Below, piece after piece: positions 1 to 6,825 of a stretch of DNA of 35,155 nucleotides. A program made the translations under genes and the position numbers. The notes beneath the pieces are model-generated. The model searched no databases. It was not told the DNA's origin and was given only the letters and a program-made list of their open reading frames with translations. This DNA comes from Aquificales bacterium (GTDB taxonomy: Bacteria; Aquificota; Aquificia; Aquificales; Aquificaceae): contig JALWBR010000017.1 in the NCBI GenBank assembly GCA_027037055.1, positions 1 to 35,155 of the forward strand. Direction: 5' to 3'. How positions within the stretch are numbered: position 1 is the first letter of the stretch; each line of letters begins with the position of its first letter.

Positions 1-284
1 TGTTTTATATAATTCTACCCCTATCAAAGCCCGCCCTTGCTTCCGCATATATACTGCTTTTCCTTTACTCTTTCAACGAGTTCCTATTTGCCTATATGTT
101 TACCGTAGATGAATCAACAAGGACCGTACCAGTCGGGGTTGCCCTTTTTGAGGGTCTTTACGGGCAGATACCTTGGGGATATATAATGGCTTCCGCTACT
201 CTTTCTATACTTCCCGTGATTATCGGTGTACTCTTTCTTCAAAAATATATAATAGGGGGTTTGACAAAGGGTTCGGTAAGATGA
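1..284 (+). CDS. Sugar-type ABC transporter permease (MalG/UgpE-like), 3' end only
   Basis: This is the C-terminal part of an integral membrane subunit of a carbohydrate-type ABC importer; the start lies outside the window and the reading frame begins at base 3. The first visible residues (ILPLSKPALA) match the end of the EAA loop, the cytoplasmic segment with which permeases of the MalFG family dock onto their ATPase. A membrane segment with the typical FNEFLFAY stretch follows, then a short periplasmic part and a last helix (SATLSILPVIIGVLFLQKY) ending in the GLTKGSV tail usual for MalG-type permeases. The stop codon overlaps the ATG of the ATPase gene (ATGA at 281-284), so the two are translationally coupled. 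Substrate cannot be told from this fragment. Confidence 0.85.
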   Translation, partial: FYIILPLSKPALASAYILLFLYSFNEFLFAYMFTVDESTRTVPVGVALFEGLYGQIPWGYIMASATLSILPVIIGVLFLQKYIIGGLTKGSVR

Positions 285-1315
285 CATTTCTGAAGGTAAA
301 GGAGATTTATAAAACCTACAGGTCCGGTTTAAGGGGCAAGGTGGAGGTGCTTAAAGGTATCAGCTTTGATGTGGAGGAAGGGGAATTCTTTGTTATACTC
401 GGTCCTTCCGGTTGCGGTAAGAGTACACTTCTCAATCTTATAGCGGGCTTGGAAAAACCCGACAGGGGAGAAATAATCCTTAAAGGCAGGGTTGTTTCTT
501 CGCCCCGTGTTTGTGTGCCCCCTCATGAAAGGGATCTTTCAATGGTGTTTCAGAGTTATGCCCTTTATCCCCATATGACCGTGTACGGAAACATAGAATT
601 TCCTCTTAAGATGGCTAAGGTAGATAAAAAGGAGAGGGAAAGGAGGGTAAGGGAGGTTGCGGAACTACTCAGGATAAGTCATCTTCTTAATTCAAAACCT
701 TCTGAACTCAGCGGAGGTGAAAGACAGAGGGTAGCCTTGGGCAGGGCTTTGGTAAAGAAACCTTCCCTCATACTCATGGATGAACCTCTTTCTAATATTG
801 ATGCATCCTTGAGGCAAGAAATGAGGTTGGAAATAAAAAGGATTCAACGTGAGACAAGAACAACATTCTTATATGTAACCCATGATCAGATTGAGGCTAT
901 GGCATTGGCTGATAAGCTCATGATAATGAGGGAAGGCAGGGCGGAGCAGATAGGAGATCCTGCGGAAGTATATAAGAATCCCGAAACACCTTTTGTTGCA
1001 AGCTTTTTGGGAATGAATGTTATATCAAGGAAAGTGCTTTTAAAGGACGGGAGGACTTACATAAGGTTGGGAAACTGGGAGTGTTATGTTGAAGGACAGG
1101 AAGGGGAAGAGATTGTTATAGGTATAAGACCTGAGTATATAAGTTTGAGGAGAGGAAAGAGCTTTGTTATAACCTCCGTTGAAAGAATAGGAAATGAAAC
1201 GCTCGTATATCTTGAGGGCGACGGTGTACGCCTTGTGGCAAAGGAAAAGGGCGGGTATGTTACGGAAGGCGGAAGGGTTGATATAGCGGTGTATAAATTT
1301 AAGATTTTTTTATAA
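281..1315 (+). CDS. ABC transporter ATP-binding protein, MalK/UgpC-like
   Basis: This is the ATPase subunit of a CUT1-type importer, expected to drive uptake of a sugar, oligosaccharide or glycerol-3-phosphate-like solute through the permease just upstream. In the 344-residue protein one sees Walker A GPSGCGKST (41-49), the Q-loop with QSYALYPHM (91-99), the signature LSGGERQR (143-150), Walker B LILMDEP (163-169), and the switch histidine in THDQIEAM (from 200). The last 100 residues fit the MalK-type regulatory/TOBE domain (IGIRPEYISL is typical). The ATG at 281 is chosen because it overlaps the permease stop and gives the family's usual N-terminus; the frame stays open upstream, but that part would lie inside the permease gene. 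Substrate is undetermined. Confidence 0.93.
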   Translation: MTFLKVKEIYKTYRSGLRGKVEVLKGISFDVEEGEFFVILGPSGCGKSTLLNLIAGLEKPDRGEIILKGRVVSSPRVCVPPHERDLSMVFQSYALYPHMTVYGNIEFPLKMAKVDKKERERRVREVAELLRISHLLNSKPSELSGGERQRVALGRALVKKPSLILMDEPLSNIDASLRQEMRLEIKRIQRETRTTFLYVTHDQIEAMALADKLMIMREGRAEQIGDPAEVYKNPETPFVASFLGMNVISRKVLLKDGRTYIRLGNWECYVEGQEGEEIVIGIRPEYISLRRGKSFVITSVERIGNETLVYLEGDGVRLVAKEKGGYVTEGGRVDIAVYKFKIFL

Positions 1316-1316
1316 T
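1311..1316 (+). promoter_or_regulatory. TATAAT -10 box for trxB-like gene, leaderless arrangement
   Basis: A perfect TATAAT overlaps the end of the ATPase gene and lies 8 bp before the ATG at 1325. No Shine-Dalgarno sequence is present before that ATG (the spacer is AATTTTCC), so a transcript starting about 7 bp after the -10 box would have essentially no 5' leader. No clear -35 box was recognised. Confidence 0.5.
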
Positions 1317-1324
1317 AATTTTCC

Positions 1325-2251
1325 ATGTATGACTTAATAATTGTGGGCGGAGGTCCCGCAGGCATATCCGCGTCCATTTATGCTGCACGGAAGAAGATGA
1401 ATTTTCTGCTTGTATCAAGAGATATAGGGGGGCAGGTCCTTACTTCTGGAAATATTGAAAATTATCTCGGTTTCTCAGAGGTTGACGGTGTCCAGCTCGT
1501 GGAAAGAATGATAGAACACATGAACAGATTTAAGATATCACCCCTTTCCGATGAGGTTACCGCAATAGAGAAGATGGATAAGGGTTTCAGGCTTAAAACC
1601 CTATCGGGTAAAACCCTTGAGGCAAGAACCCTACTTCTGTGTACGGGTTCGGAGCACAGAAAACTGGGTGTTCCCGGAGAAAAGGAATTCACAGGTTTCG
1701 GAGTTTCTTACTGTTACACATGTGATGCACCCTTTTACAGGGGCAAGTCGGTGGTTGTGGTGGGTGGGGGTAATGCGGGATTTGAAGCTGCGGAACAACT
1801 TTTACAGTATGCAAAACATATAACCATAATTGAACTTACCGACACCCTAAGGGCTGATGAGATATTAAAGGAGAAGGTTTTATCCAGCGATAAGGTAAAG
1901 GTTTTGCTTAGGCACGGTGTGAAAGAGATAAAGGGAGACAGTCAAAAGGGTGTTACAGCGGTAGTTCTTGAAGACCTGGAGAGGGGAGAGGTTTATGAGT
2001 ATCCTACCGACGGTGTTTTTGTAGAAATAGGACTCGTTCCCAACACGGATATTGTGGAGAACCTGGATGTTTTAAGGAATGATAGAAAGGAAATAATAGT
2101 TGATTGTAATAACAGGACCTCGGAAAAGGGTGTATATGCGGCGGGTGACTGCACTAATGTGGTCGCAAAACAGATAATAACCGCGGCAGGTGAAGGGGCA
2201 AAGGCTTTACTCTCCGTTTATCACGACCTTACTTACGGCTATCATAGTTAG
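1325..2251 (+). CDS. trxB: Thioredoxin reductase-like FAD/NAD(P)H disulfide reductase
   Basis: This is a cytoplasmic flavoprotein of the low-molecular-weight thioredoxin reductase family (308 residues, normal length). It should pass electrons from a nicotinamide cofactor through FAD to a CxxC pair and on to thioredoxin or a related disulfide protein. Visible are the FAD dinucleotide motif GGGPAGISA (8-16), the redox pair CYTC (C130, C133), the second nucleotide-binding motif GGGNAGFEAA (147-156), and the FAD-binding GVYAAGDC near the end. At the end of the second Rossmann strand the sequence reads ITIIELTDTLRAD, with Glu where NADPH-specific TrxB has the HRR cluster. This resembles AhpF and suggests NADH preference, so an AhpF-like role is possible. 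The gene has its own -10 box and overlaps the convergent aminotransferase gene by 23 bp. Confidence 0.9.
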   Translation: MYDLIIVGGGPAGISASIYAARKKMNFLLVSRDIGGQVLTSGNIENYLGFSEVDGVQLVERMIEHMNRFKISPLSDEVTAIEKMDKGFRLKTLSGKTLEARTLLLCTGSEHRKLGVPGEKEFTGFGVSYCYTCDAPFYRGKSVVVVGGGNAGFEAAEQLLQYAKHITIIELTDTLRADEILKEKVLSSDKVKVLLRHGVKEIKGDSQKGVTAVVLEDLERGEVYEYPTDGVFVEIGLVPNTDIVENLDVLRNDRKEIIVDCNNRTSEKGVYAAGDCTNVVAKQIITAAGEGAKALLSVYHDLTYGYHS

Positions 2252-3356
2252 AAAAGAATTCTTTTAACCTTTTTATTCCTTCTTTAAGTTCCTCTTCCCT
2301 CCGTGTATATGAAAGCCTTATGTATTTTTTTGTTTCATTTTCCCCAAAATCAACACCCGGGGTTACAGCAACCTTTGCCTTTTCAAGTATCTCCTTTGAA
2401 AGTTCTAAGGAATTCTTATGAAATCTTTCCGTTTTTACCCAAAGATAAAAGGCTCCTTCCGGCTCTACACTTATATCAAGAAAATCTTTTAGTCCGTTAT
2501 AAAGTATGTCCCTTCTTCTTTGGAATGTTTCCCTTATATTATTGAGATATTCATAATCAAAGGCACCGAGGGCTGCGTACTGGCTTAGGGTGGGAGTTGA
2601 AATAAACATGTTCTGAATTACTATCTCCGCCTTTCTGACCATTCTTTCGGGCAGGATCATCCACCCTATTCTGAAACCTGGCATGCAGAAGAATTTGGAA
2701 AAGCCGTTTATAACTATCACATCGTCGGAAAAGGCTAAAGCGGTCGTGTATTGCTTTTCATAAACGAGTCCGTGATATATCTCATCCGATATAAGACCTA
2801 TGCCCTTTTTTCTGCATGTCTCAACCAGTCCTTCTATCTCTTCCTTTCCGTAAACAGCACCAGTAGGATTTACGGGGGAAGATATGTGAAGCACTTTTAT
2901 ATTATCAGGAATCTCCTCAGGTTTTAATTTGTACCCGTTATCTTCTTTGGTATTTATAAAAATAGGCTCAAAGCCAAGTATTCTTGCTATGTTCTTATAA
3001 CAGGGATAAGAAGGATCTGTAAGACCTATCTTGCCACCCTCTTCTGTCATTAGGGTGTAGGCAACAAGGAAGGCTCCCGATGTCCCGGGAGTTATGGCAA
3101 TCCTATCGGGGGACACCTCAATACCATAAAATCTGTAATAGTGTTCCGCTATCTTCTCCCTCAGCTCCATAATACCGAGCGACGGTGTATAGCCTTGTCT
3201 TTTTTCCTTTATAGCCCTTTCAAGATGTTCATAGACTGAGGGCGGGGGTTCAAGATCTGGTTCTCCTATCTCCATGTGGATGCAATCTTTAATATTTTTT
3301 GCTTTTGATAATATGTCCATAACGAGGAATGGGGAGACATGAGATAGGCGATCCAT
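2229..3356 (-). CDS. Class I/II pyridoxal-phosphate aminotransferase
   Basis: This is a fold-type I PLP-dependent aminotransferase of 375 residues, about the size of the prokaryotic aspartate/alanine/aromatic aminotransferase group (AspC/AlaC-like, subfamily I-gamma). The expected residues are present: GTSGAF for phosphate binding (91-96), N163 in the SSPVNPTGA block, D191 and Y194 in SDEIYHGL, the Schiff-base lysine K221 in NGFSKFF, and the following GFRIGW with R229. Substrate specificity cannot be assigned from motifs alone. The start codon lies 13 bp downstream of tRNA-Phe on the same strand and has no clear ribosome-binding site. The 3' end overlaps the convergent trxB-like gene by 23 bp. 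Confidence 0.9.
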   Translation of the reverse strand: MDRLSHVSPFLVMDILSKAKNIKDCIHMEIGEPDLEPPPSVYEHLERAIKEKRQGYTPSLGIMELREKIAEHYYRFYGIEVSPDRIAITPGTSGAFLVAYTLMTEEGGKIGLTDPSYPCYKNIARILGFEPIFINTKEDNGYKLKPEEIPDNIKVLHISSPVNPTGAVYGKEEIEGLVETCRKKGIGLISDEIYHGLVYEKQYTTALAFSDDVIVINGFSKFFCMPGFRIGWMILPERMVRKAEIVIQNMFISTPTLSQYAALGAFDYEYLNNIRETFQRRRDILYNGLKDFLDISVEPEGAFYLWVKTERFHKNSLELSKEILEKAKVAVTPGVDFGENETKKYIRLSYTRREEELKEGIKRLKEFFSNYDSRK

Positions 3357-3369
3357 TTTACACTTAAAG

Positions 3370-3442
3370 TGGCCCAGGGCGGAATCGAACCGCCGACACC
3401 CCGGTTTTCAGCCGGGTGCTCTACCAACTGAGCTACCGGGCC
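3370..3442 (-). tRNA. tRNA-Phe (anticodon GAA)
   Basis: On the minus strand the 73-nt sequence folds into a full cloverleaf. The acceptor arms are GGCCCGG and CTGGGCC with one G-T pair, the D arm is GCTC/GAGC, and the anticodon stem CCCGG/CCGGG encloses the loop CTGAAAA, giving anticodon GAA. The variable loop is GTGTC and the T arm is GGCGG/CCGCC with loop TTCGATT. The discriminator base is A. The next bases are CTT, so the CCA tail is not encoded and must be added after transcription. It sits directly upstream of the aminotransferase gene and is probably cotranscribed with it. Confidence 0.97.
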
Positions 3443-3452
3443 TTTGGAAATT

Positions 3453-3463
3453 ATTATATTATA
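3453..3463 (-). promoter_or_regulatory. Overlapping TATAAT -10 boxes for tRNA-Phe
   Basis: Two overlapping TATAAT hexamers read on the minus strand (3458-3453 and 3463-3458), placed 10-15 bp before the mature tRNA-Phe 5' end at 3442. This would give a short 5' extension for RNase P to remove. No convincing -35 box was found. Confidence 0.5.
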
Positions 3464-3487
3464 TTCCCGTGGGGTTCTCTATCATAA

Positions 3488-3538
3488 AATGCTTTGCGGA
3501 CTGTAACCGTTGACTACTCCTTTACAAAGCATTACTTT
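3488..3538 (+). promoter_or_regulatory. vapBC-type promoter with flanking inverted repeat (candidate operator)
   Basis: A TTGACT -35 box (3510-3515), a 17-bp spacer and a TACTTT -10 box (3533-3538) precede the antitoxin gene. A perfect 9-bp inverted repeat, AATGCTTTG at 3488-3496 and CAAAGCATT at 3525-3533, brackets the -35 box; its right arm runs through the spacer and touches the -10 box. A further small hairpin, AAGGT-AAT-ACCTT (3544-3556), lies in the leader. AbrB-fold antitoxins of VapBC and MazEF modules repress their own promoters through such repeats, so autoregulation is likely. Confidence 0.55.
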
Positions 3539-3570
3539 AAATCAAGGTAATACCTTCGCAGGGGGTAAGT

Positions 3571-3813
3571 ATGCCTATTGTTAAGATTACCCGAAAGGGT
3601 CAGGTTACGATACCTGCGCAGATAAGGAAAAAGCTCGGAACTGACATAGTGGAGATAACCATAAGGGAAGGGGAGGTGGTGATAAGACCGGTTAAGAAAC
3701 TGGGCGGAGCCTTGCAGAAATACGCTATCAAGGGAAAGCCCATAGAGGAAGTCATTGAGATGGAGAGGGAGGCAATGGCTGATGCCTTCGGAGAAAAACA
3801 TCTCTCTGATTGA
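3571..3813 (+). CDS. AbrB/SpoVT-fold antitoxin, VapB-like
   Basis: This is a small DNA-binding antitoxin of 80 residues. Residues 1-47 carry the swapped-hairpin AbrB/MazE signature (RKGQVTIPAQIRKKLG followed by a strand-rich VEITIREGEVVIRP). The C-terminal third (ALQKYAIKGKPIEEVIEM) is the helix that usually wraps around the toxin's active site. It is expected to neutralise the PIN-domain protein encoded next and to repress its own promoter. The GGGGGT sequence 4-5 nt before the ATG serves as ribosome-binding site. The gene overlaps the toxin gene by 32 bp. Confidence 0.87.
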   Translation: MPIVKITRKGQVTIPAQIRKKLGTDIVEITIREGEVVIRPVKKLGGALQKYAIKGKPIEEVIEMEREAMADAFGEKHLSD

Positions 3814-4180
3814 TGCCAATGTTATTCTGAGGTATTTTCTTAAAGATAACGCGGAGCTTTACGCTGTGGCGGAAAAGATTTTTAATGGGGTGATGGAAGG
3901 GAAGGTAAAGGTTCTGATTCTTGAATCTGTTGTTGCGGAGGTCGTTTATGTTCTTCAGAAACTTTACAATGTAAGCAGGAAGGAAATCTCCGAGGTTCTG
4001 AAAGAGTTAATAGAACTCAGAGGTGTGAAGGTTCACAACAAAAGACAGATGGTGAAAGCTCTTGAGATCTTTTCTGCGAAAAACCTTGACTTTGTGGATT
4101 GTCTTTTGTGCGCTTACGGGGAAGGGAATCAAGTAATTACCTTTGATAGGAACTTAAAGAAGTGTATAAGTGCCCGTTAA
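3782..4180 (+). CDS. PIN-domain ribonuclease toxin, VapC-like
   Basis: This is a 132-residue PIN-domain protein, expected to be a Mg-dependent endoribonuclease that cuts RNA when free of its antitoxin. The acidic residues of the family can be placed: D11 in LIDANVILRYF, E53 in the ESVVAEVVYVL helix, D103 and D106 in NLDFVDCLLCAYG, and D122 in VITFDRNLKK. The start at 3782 is preferred because the PIN domain begins at once and a GGGAGG sequence lies 9 nt upstream. A longer form from 3755 would add nine residues with no domain match. It overlaps the antitoxin gene, as is normal for a coupled toxin-antitoxin pair. Confidence 0.87.
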   Translation: MPSEKNISLIDANVILRYFLKDNAELYAVAEKIFNGVMEGKVKVLILESVVAEVVYVLQKLYNVSRKEISEVLKELIELRGVKVHNKRQMVKALEIFSAKNLDFVDCLLCAYGEGNQVITFDRNLKKCISAR

Positions 4181-4184
4181 CCTT

Positions 4185-4190
4185 TATAGT
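4185..4190 (+). promoter_or_regulatory. TATAGT -10-like box before the SDR gene
   Basis: TATAGT lies just after the toxin stop codon, 7 bp before a TTG (4198) and 13 bp before the ATG at 4204 of the SDR gene. There is no Shine-Dalgarno sequence before either codon, so a leaderless or near-leaderless transcript is possible. Confidence 0.35.
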
Positions 4191-4203
4191 ATAAATTTTG
4201 TAT

Positions 4204-4929
4204 ATGAAAAAAACAGTTCTTATAACGGGAATAAAAAGGATAGGCGGATATATATGTGAATATCTATTAAGTAAGGGCTACAATGTTTCCGCTGTTTACA
4301 GAAGGTCAGCGGGATATGTAAAAGATATTGATAGTGAAAATCTTTTTCTTATAAATGCGGATCTTAGTGAGCATAGTACCTACAGGGAGGTTGTTGATAA
4401 AACATGGGAAAGGTTCGGGAGGATAGATGCCTTTATACATCTTGCCTCGCCCTATTACAGGACGCCGATAGGTGAAGTAACGGAAGAATCTTTTTATGAT
4501 CATTTTAAACCTATAGCGGAAGCCTTTTTGTTTATCTCACAGTATTGTGCGGATTATATGCTTGAAAACGCTGGTGATGTAAAGGGAAGGATAATAGCCT
4601 TCGGAGAATGGGCTGTTACCAATACACCTTACAAAGGTTATGTTTCCTATTTTGTCTCAAAGGGTGCCCTTCATACAGCGGTAAAGGTCCTTGCAAAGGA
4701 GTTGGCTCCCCATATACTTGTAAATTGTATAGCTTTGGGTCCTGTCTTAAGGGCTGAGGGTATGTCGGCGGAGGAATGGGAAGGTCTTTTGAAGAGGACG
4801 CCCCTCAGAAGGAAGGTTCCCCTTGAGGATATAGGGTTGCTTGTGGATTATTTGCTGAAGGTTGAAGGTATGACAGGTGAAATAATAAACCTTGATAGCG
4901 GTAGGCATATTGCCGGCTCAGGTATTTGA
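4204..4929 (+). CDS. Short-chain dehydrogenase/reductase, pteridine-reductase (PTR1/FolM)-like
   Basis: This is an NAD(P)H-dependent reductase of the classical SDR fold, 241 residues from the ATG at 4204 (a TTG at 4198 would add two residues). The glycine-rich cofactor loop reads TGIKRIG (8-14), close to the TGxxxRIG form of pteridine reductases. The catalytic pair is Y149 and K153 in YFVSK. The usual SDR serine is absent: the block IIAFGEW-AVTNTPYKGY places E135 where PTR1 has an Asp. That supports a pteridine- or folate-type substrate (dihydropterin reduction as in FolM/PTR1), though the substrate is inferred. Its 3' end meets the convergent yicC gene with one base between them. Confidence 0.8.
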   Translation: MKKTVLITGIKRIGGYICEYLLSKGYNVSAVYRRSAGYVKDIDSENLFLINADLSEHSTYREVVDKTWERFGRIDAFIHLASPYYRTPIGEVTEESFYDHFKPIAEAFLFISQYCADYMLENAGDVKGRIIAFGEWAVTNTPYKGYVSYFVSKGALHTAVKVLAKELAPHILVNCIALGPVLRAEGMSAEEWEGLLKRTPLRRKVPLEDIGLLVDYLLKVEGMTGEIINLDSGRHIAGSGI

Positions 4930-4930
4930 A

Positions 4931-5779
4931 CTACTCTATGTTTGCGGATTGTTGTTTTATCCTGTCTATCTCAGTTTTTAAATCAACAACTATCTTGCCG
5001 AGATCGGGAATCTTGCTTCCTATGGTGTTTACCTCCCTGTACATCTCCTGAGCGAGAAATTCAATCTTCCTTCCTATCTCTCCCTCTGTATCTATAAGCT
5101 TGTTCAATTCCTTGAGATGGCTTTCCAACCTTGTTATCTCTTCTTGTATATCATATCTTTGCAACAGAAATACTATCTCGTTAAGAACGAGGGGCGACTC
5201 TTTATCAAGCTTTAGCTCCTCCGCCCTTTCAAGTATCTTCCTTTTTATCTCTTCGTTGTATTTTTCCCTGTTTTGTTTTACCTTTTCAAGTAAACTCCTT
5301 ATCTTTTCCGCCCTTCCCCTTATATCTGAGGCAAGATAACTGCCCTCTATTGACCTTGACTCAACAAGGCTATCCATAGCCTTCCTGAATGCCTGAATAA
5401 TCACATTCTGCACCGATTCATCAAGCTCCATCTTTTGCTTTTCTGCCAATCTCCAGGCAAATTCAAAAACCTGATCGTGGGACAGATGAAGTTCAAGCTC
5501 CTCCGCCATAACCCTTATTGTTTCAACGCCGAGGATTAGCTTTTGAATATTGAGGGGGGTAAGCACCTGCTTTGAATCTATATCTATGGATATGGTTACC
5601 GATCCTCTCTTTATCTTCTCCTTAAGCATGTCCCTCAAGCTCGGTTCTAAGGGTATGAGGAAGGAAGGGGCTTTAAGATGAATATCAAGACCTTTACCGT
5701 TTACGGATTTTATTACAACTACCGCCTTCCAGTTCTCGTCTTCAAACTCACCTTTGCCGAAACCTGTCATACTTTGCAT
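4931..5779 (-). CDS. yicC: YicC/YloC family endoribonuclease
   Basis: This 282-residue protein starts with MQSMTGFGKG, the hallmark N-terminus of the YicC family, and ends with the conserved DUF1732 region (RKIEFLAQEMYREVNTIGSK). YicC/YloC proteins are hexameric metal-dependent endoribonucleases that act on single-stranded or structured RNA. The ATG at 5779 is used; the ATG at 5770 (MTGFGKG) is an equally possible start. It is the last gene of the minus-strand run that begins at 11294, 20 bp behind the AmrS-like gene. Confidence 0.9.
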   Translation of the reverse strand: MQSMTGFGKGEFEDENWKAVVVIKSVNGKGLDIHLKAPSFLIPLEPSLRDMLKEKIKRGSVTISIDIDSKQVLTPLNIQKLILGVETIRVMAEELELHLSHDQVFEFAWRLAEKQKMELDESVQNVIIQAFRKAMDSLVESRSIEGSYLASDIRGRAEKIRSLLEKVKQNREKYNEEIKRKILERAEELKLDKESPLVLNEIVFLLQRYDIQEEITRLESHLKELNKLIDTEGEIGRKIEFLAQEMYREVNTIGSKIPDLGKIVVDLKTEIDRIKQQSANIE

Positions 5780-5799
5780 AGGATAACATTGTATAACTT

Positions 5800-6825
5800 T
5801 CAGCCTTCAAAAAATCCTTTTATTTCATAAAAACAACGGGGACACTTACCACCTTTTATCCTGTTTTCAATGACGGTAAATATCCTTCTCTTTATTAAGA
5901 TCTCTCCGCATAAGGGACAGTATGTATGTTCGTACCTATCCGTGTCAATGTTTCCCAGATATATGTATTCAAGCCCTGCCTCTTTACCCTTTTCGTAGGC
6001 GTACAGCATATCTTCCAGAGGGGTAACGGGTAAATCCTTAGCCTTGTAGTATGGAAAGAATCGTGATATGTGCCAAGGTACCCAGGGGGCAAGCTCTTCC
6101 GAGATCCACTTCGCTATACTTTCTATTTGGTCCTTAGACAAATACTCTGGGACCATAAGGGTGGTAAGCTCAATCCATTTTCCCTCTCCGAAAACCTTCT
6201 TTATATTTCTGAGAATAGGGTCAAGCTTGGCGCCCGAATATCTCCTGTAGGTTTCATTGTTAAAGAATTTAAGGTCAATGCTGAAGGCATCTATAACATC
6301 AAGAAGTCTTGTAAGGGGCTCTTCTTCTATATAAAGGGCTGTTACCATGATGGTGTAAAGTTCTCTCTCCTTGGATATTCGTGCTGTTTCGTACATGTAC
6401 TCGTAAAAGATCACGGGTTCCGTGTAAGAGAAGGAGATGCTCTTACTTCCCGAAGCCACAGCCATCTCCACCACATATTCTGGCGGTACATTTGTGTCTT
6501 TGAACAGCTCATTTTCAATAACATCCTTTGCCTTTACCTGAGAGATCTCCCAATTCTGACATCCCTTACAATGTAAATTACAGCCAGGGGTTGCTATGGT
6601 GAAGGTTTTGTGAGAGGGAAGGTAATGAAATAGGGGTTTTTTCTCAACAGGATCTACCGCATAGGACACAAGAGTACCGTAGGTATAGGTGTAAAGGATA
6701 CCGTCGTGATTTATCCTTACACCGCATACTCCCCCCTGCCCGTCCTTCAAAGAACATCTTATAGGACACAGTGTACATACAACCTTGTCTTCTTCCTTTG
6801 TATAAAAAAGGGCTTCCTTTTTCAC
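5800..6825 (-). CDS. amrS: Radical SAM protein, AmrS/PflA-like (AmmeMemoRadiSam family)
   Basis: This is a 341-residue radical S-adenosylmethionine enzyme. The [4Fe-4S] cluster motif CNLHCKGC (C82, C86, C89) has the C-x3-C-x2-C spacing. The N-terminus holds C17, C20, C24 and C34, the pattern of the AmmeMemoRadiSam and pyruvate-formate-lyase-activase-like COG1180 family. The C-terminus carries two CxxC pairs (CPLC and CPRC) that look like a zinc ribbon or rubredoxin-like knuckle, an addition to the core domain. The reaction is unknown: some family members are annotated as glycyl-radical activases, but no glycyl-radical enzyme is visible here. The start is GTG at 6825, overlapping the glmU stop (GTGA), so translation is coupled. 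Confidence 0.85.
   Translation of the reverse strand: MKKEALFYTKEEDKVVCTLCPIRCSLKDGQGGVCGVRINHDGILYTYTYGTLVSYAVDPVEKKPLFHYLPSHKTFTIATPGCNLHCKGCQNWEISQVKAKDVIENELFKDTNVPPEYVVEMAVASGSKSISFSYTEPVIFYEYMYETARISKERELYTIMVTALYIEEEPLTRLLDVIDAFSIDLKFFNNETYRRYSGAKLDPILRNIKKVFGEGKWIELTTLMVPEYLSKDQIESIAKWISEELAPWVPWHISRFFPYYKAKDLPVTPLEDMLYAYEKGKEAGLEYIYLGNIDTDRYEHTYCPLCGEILIKRRIFTVIENRIKGGKCPRCFYEIKGFFEG

Noticed and set aside
6070-6576. Open frame of 168 codons on the plus strand
   Set aside because: It is antisense to the radical SAM gene with its motifs intact, and shows no family features or ribosome-binding site.
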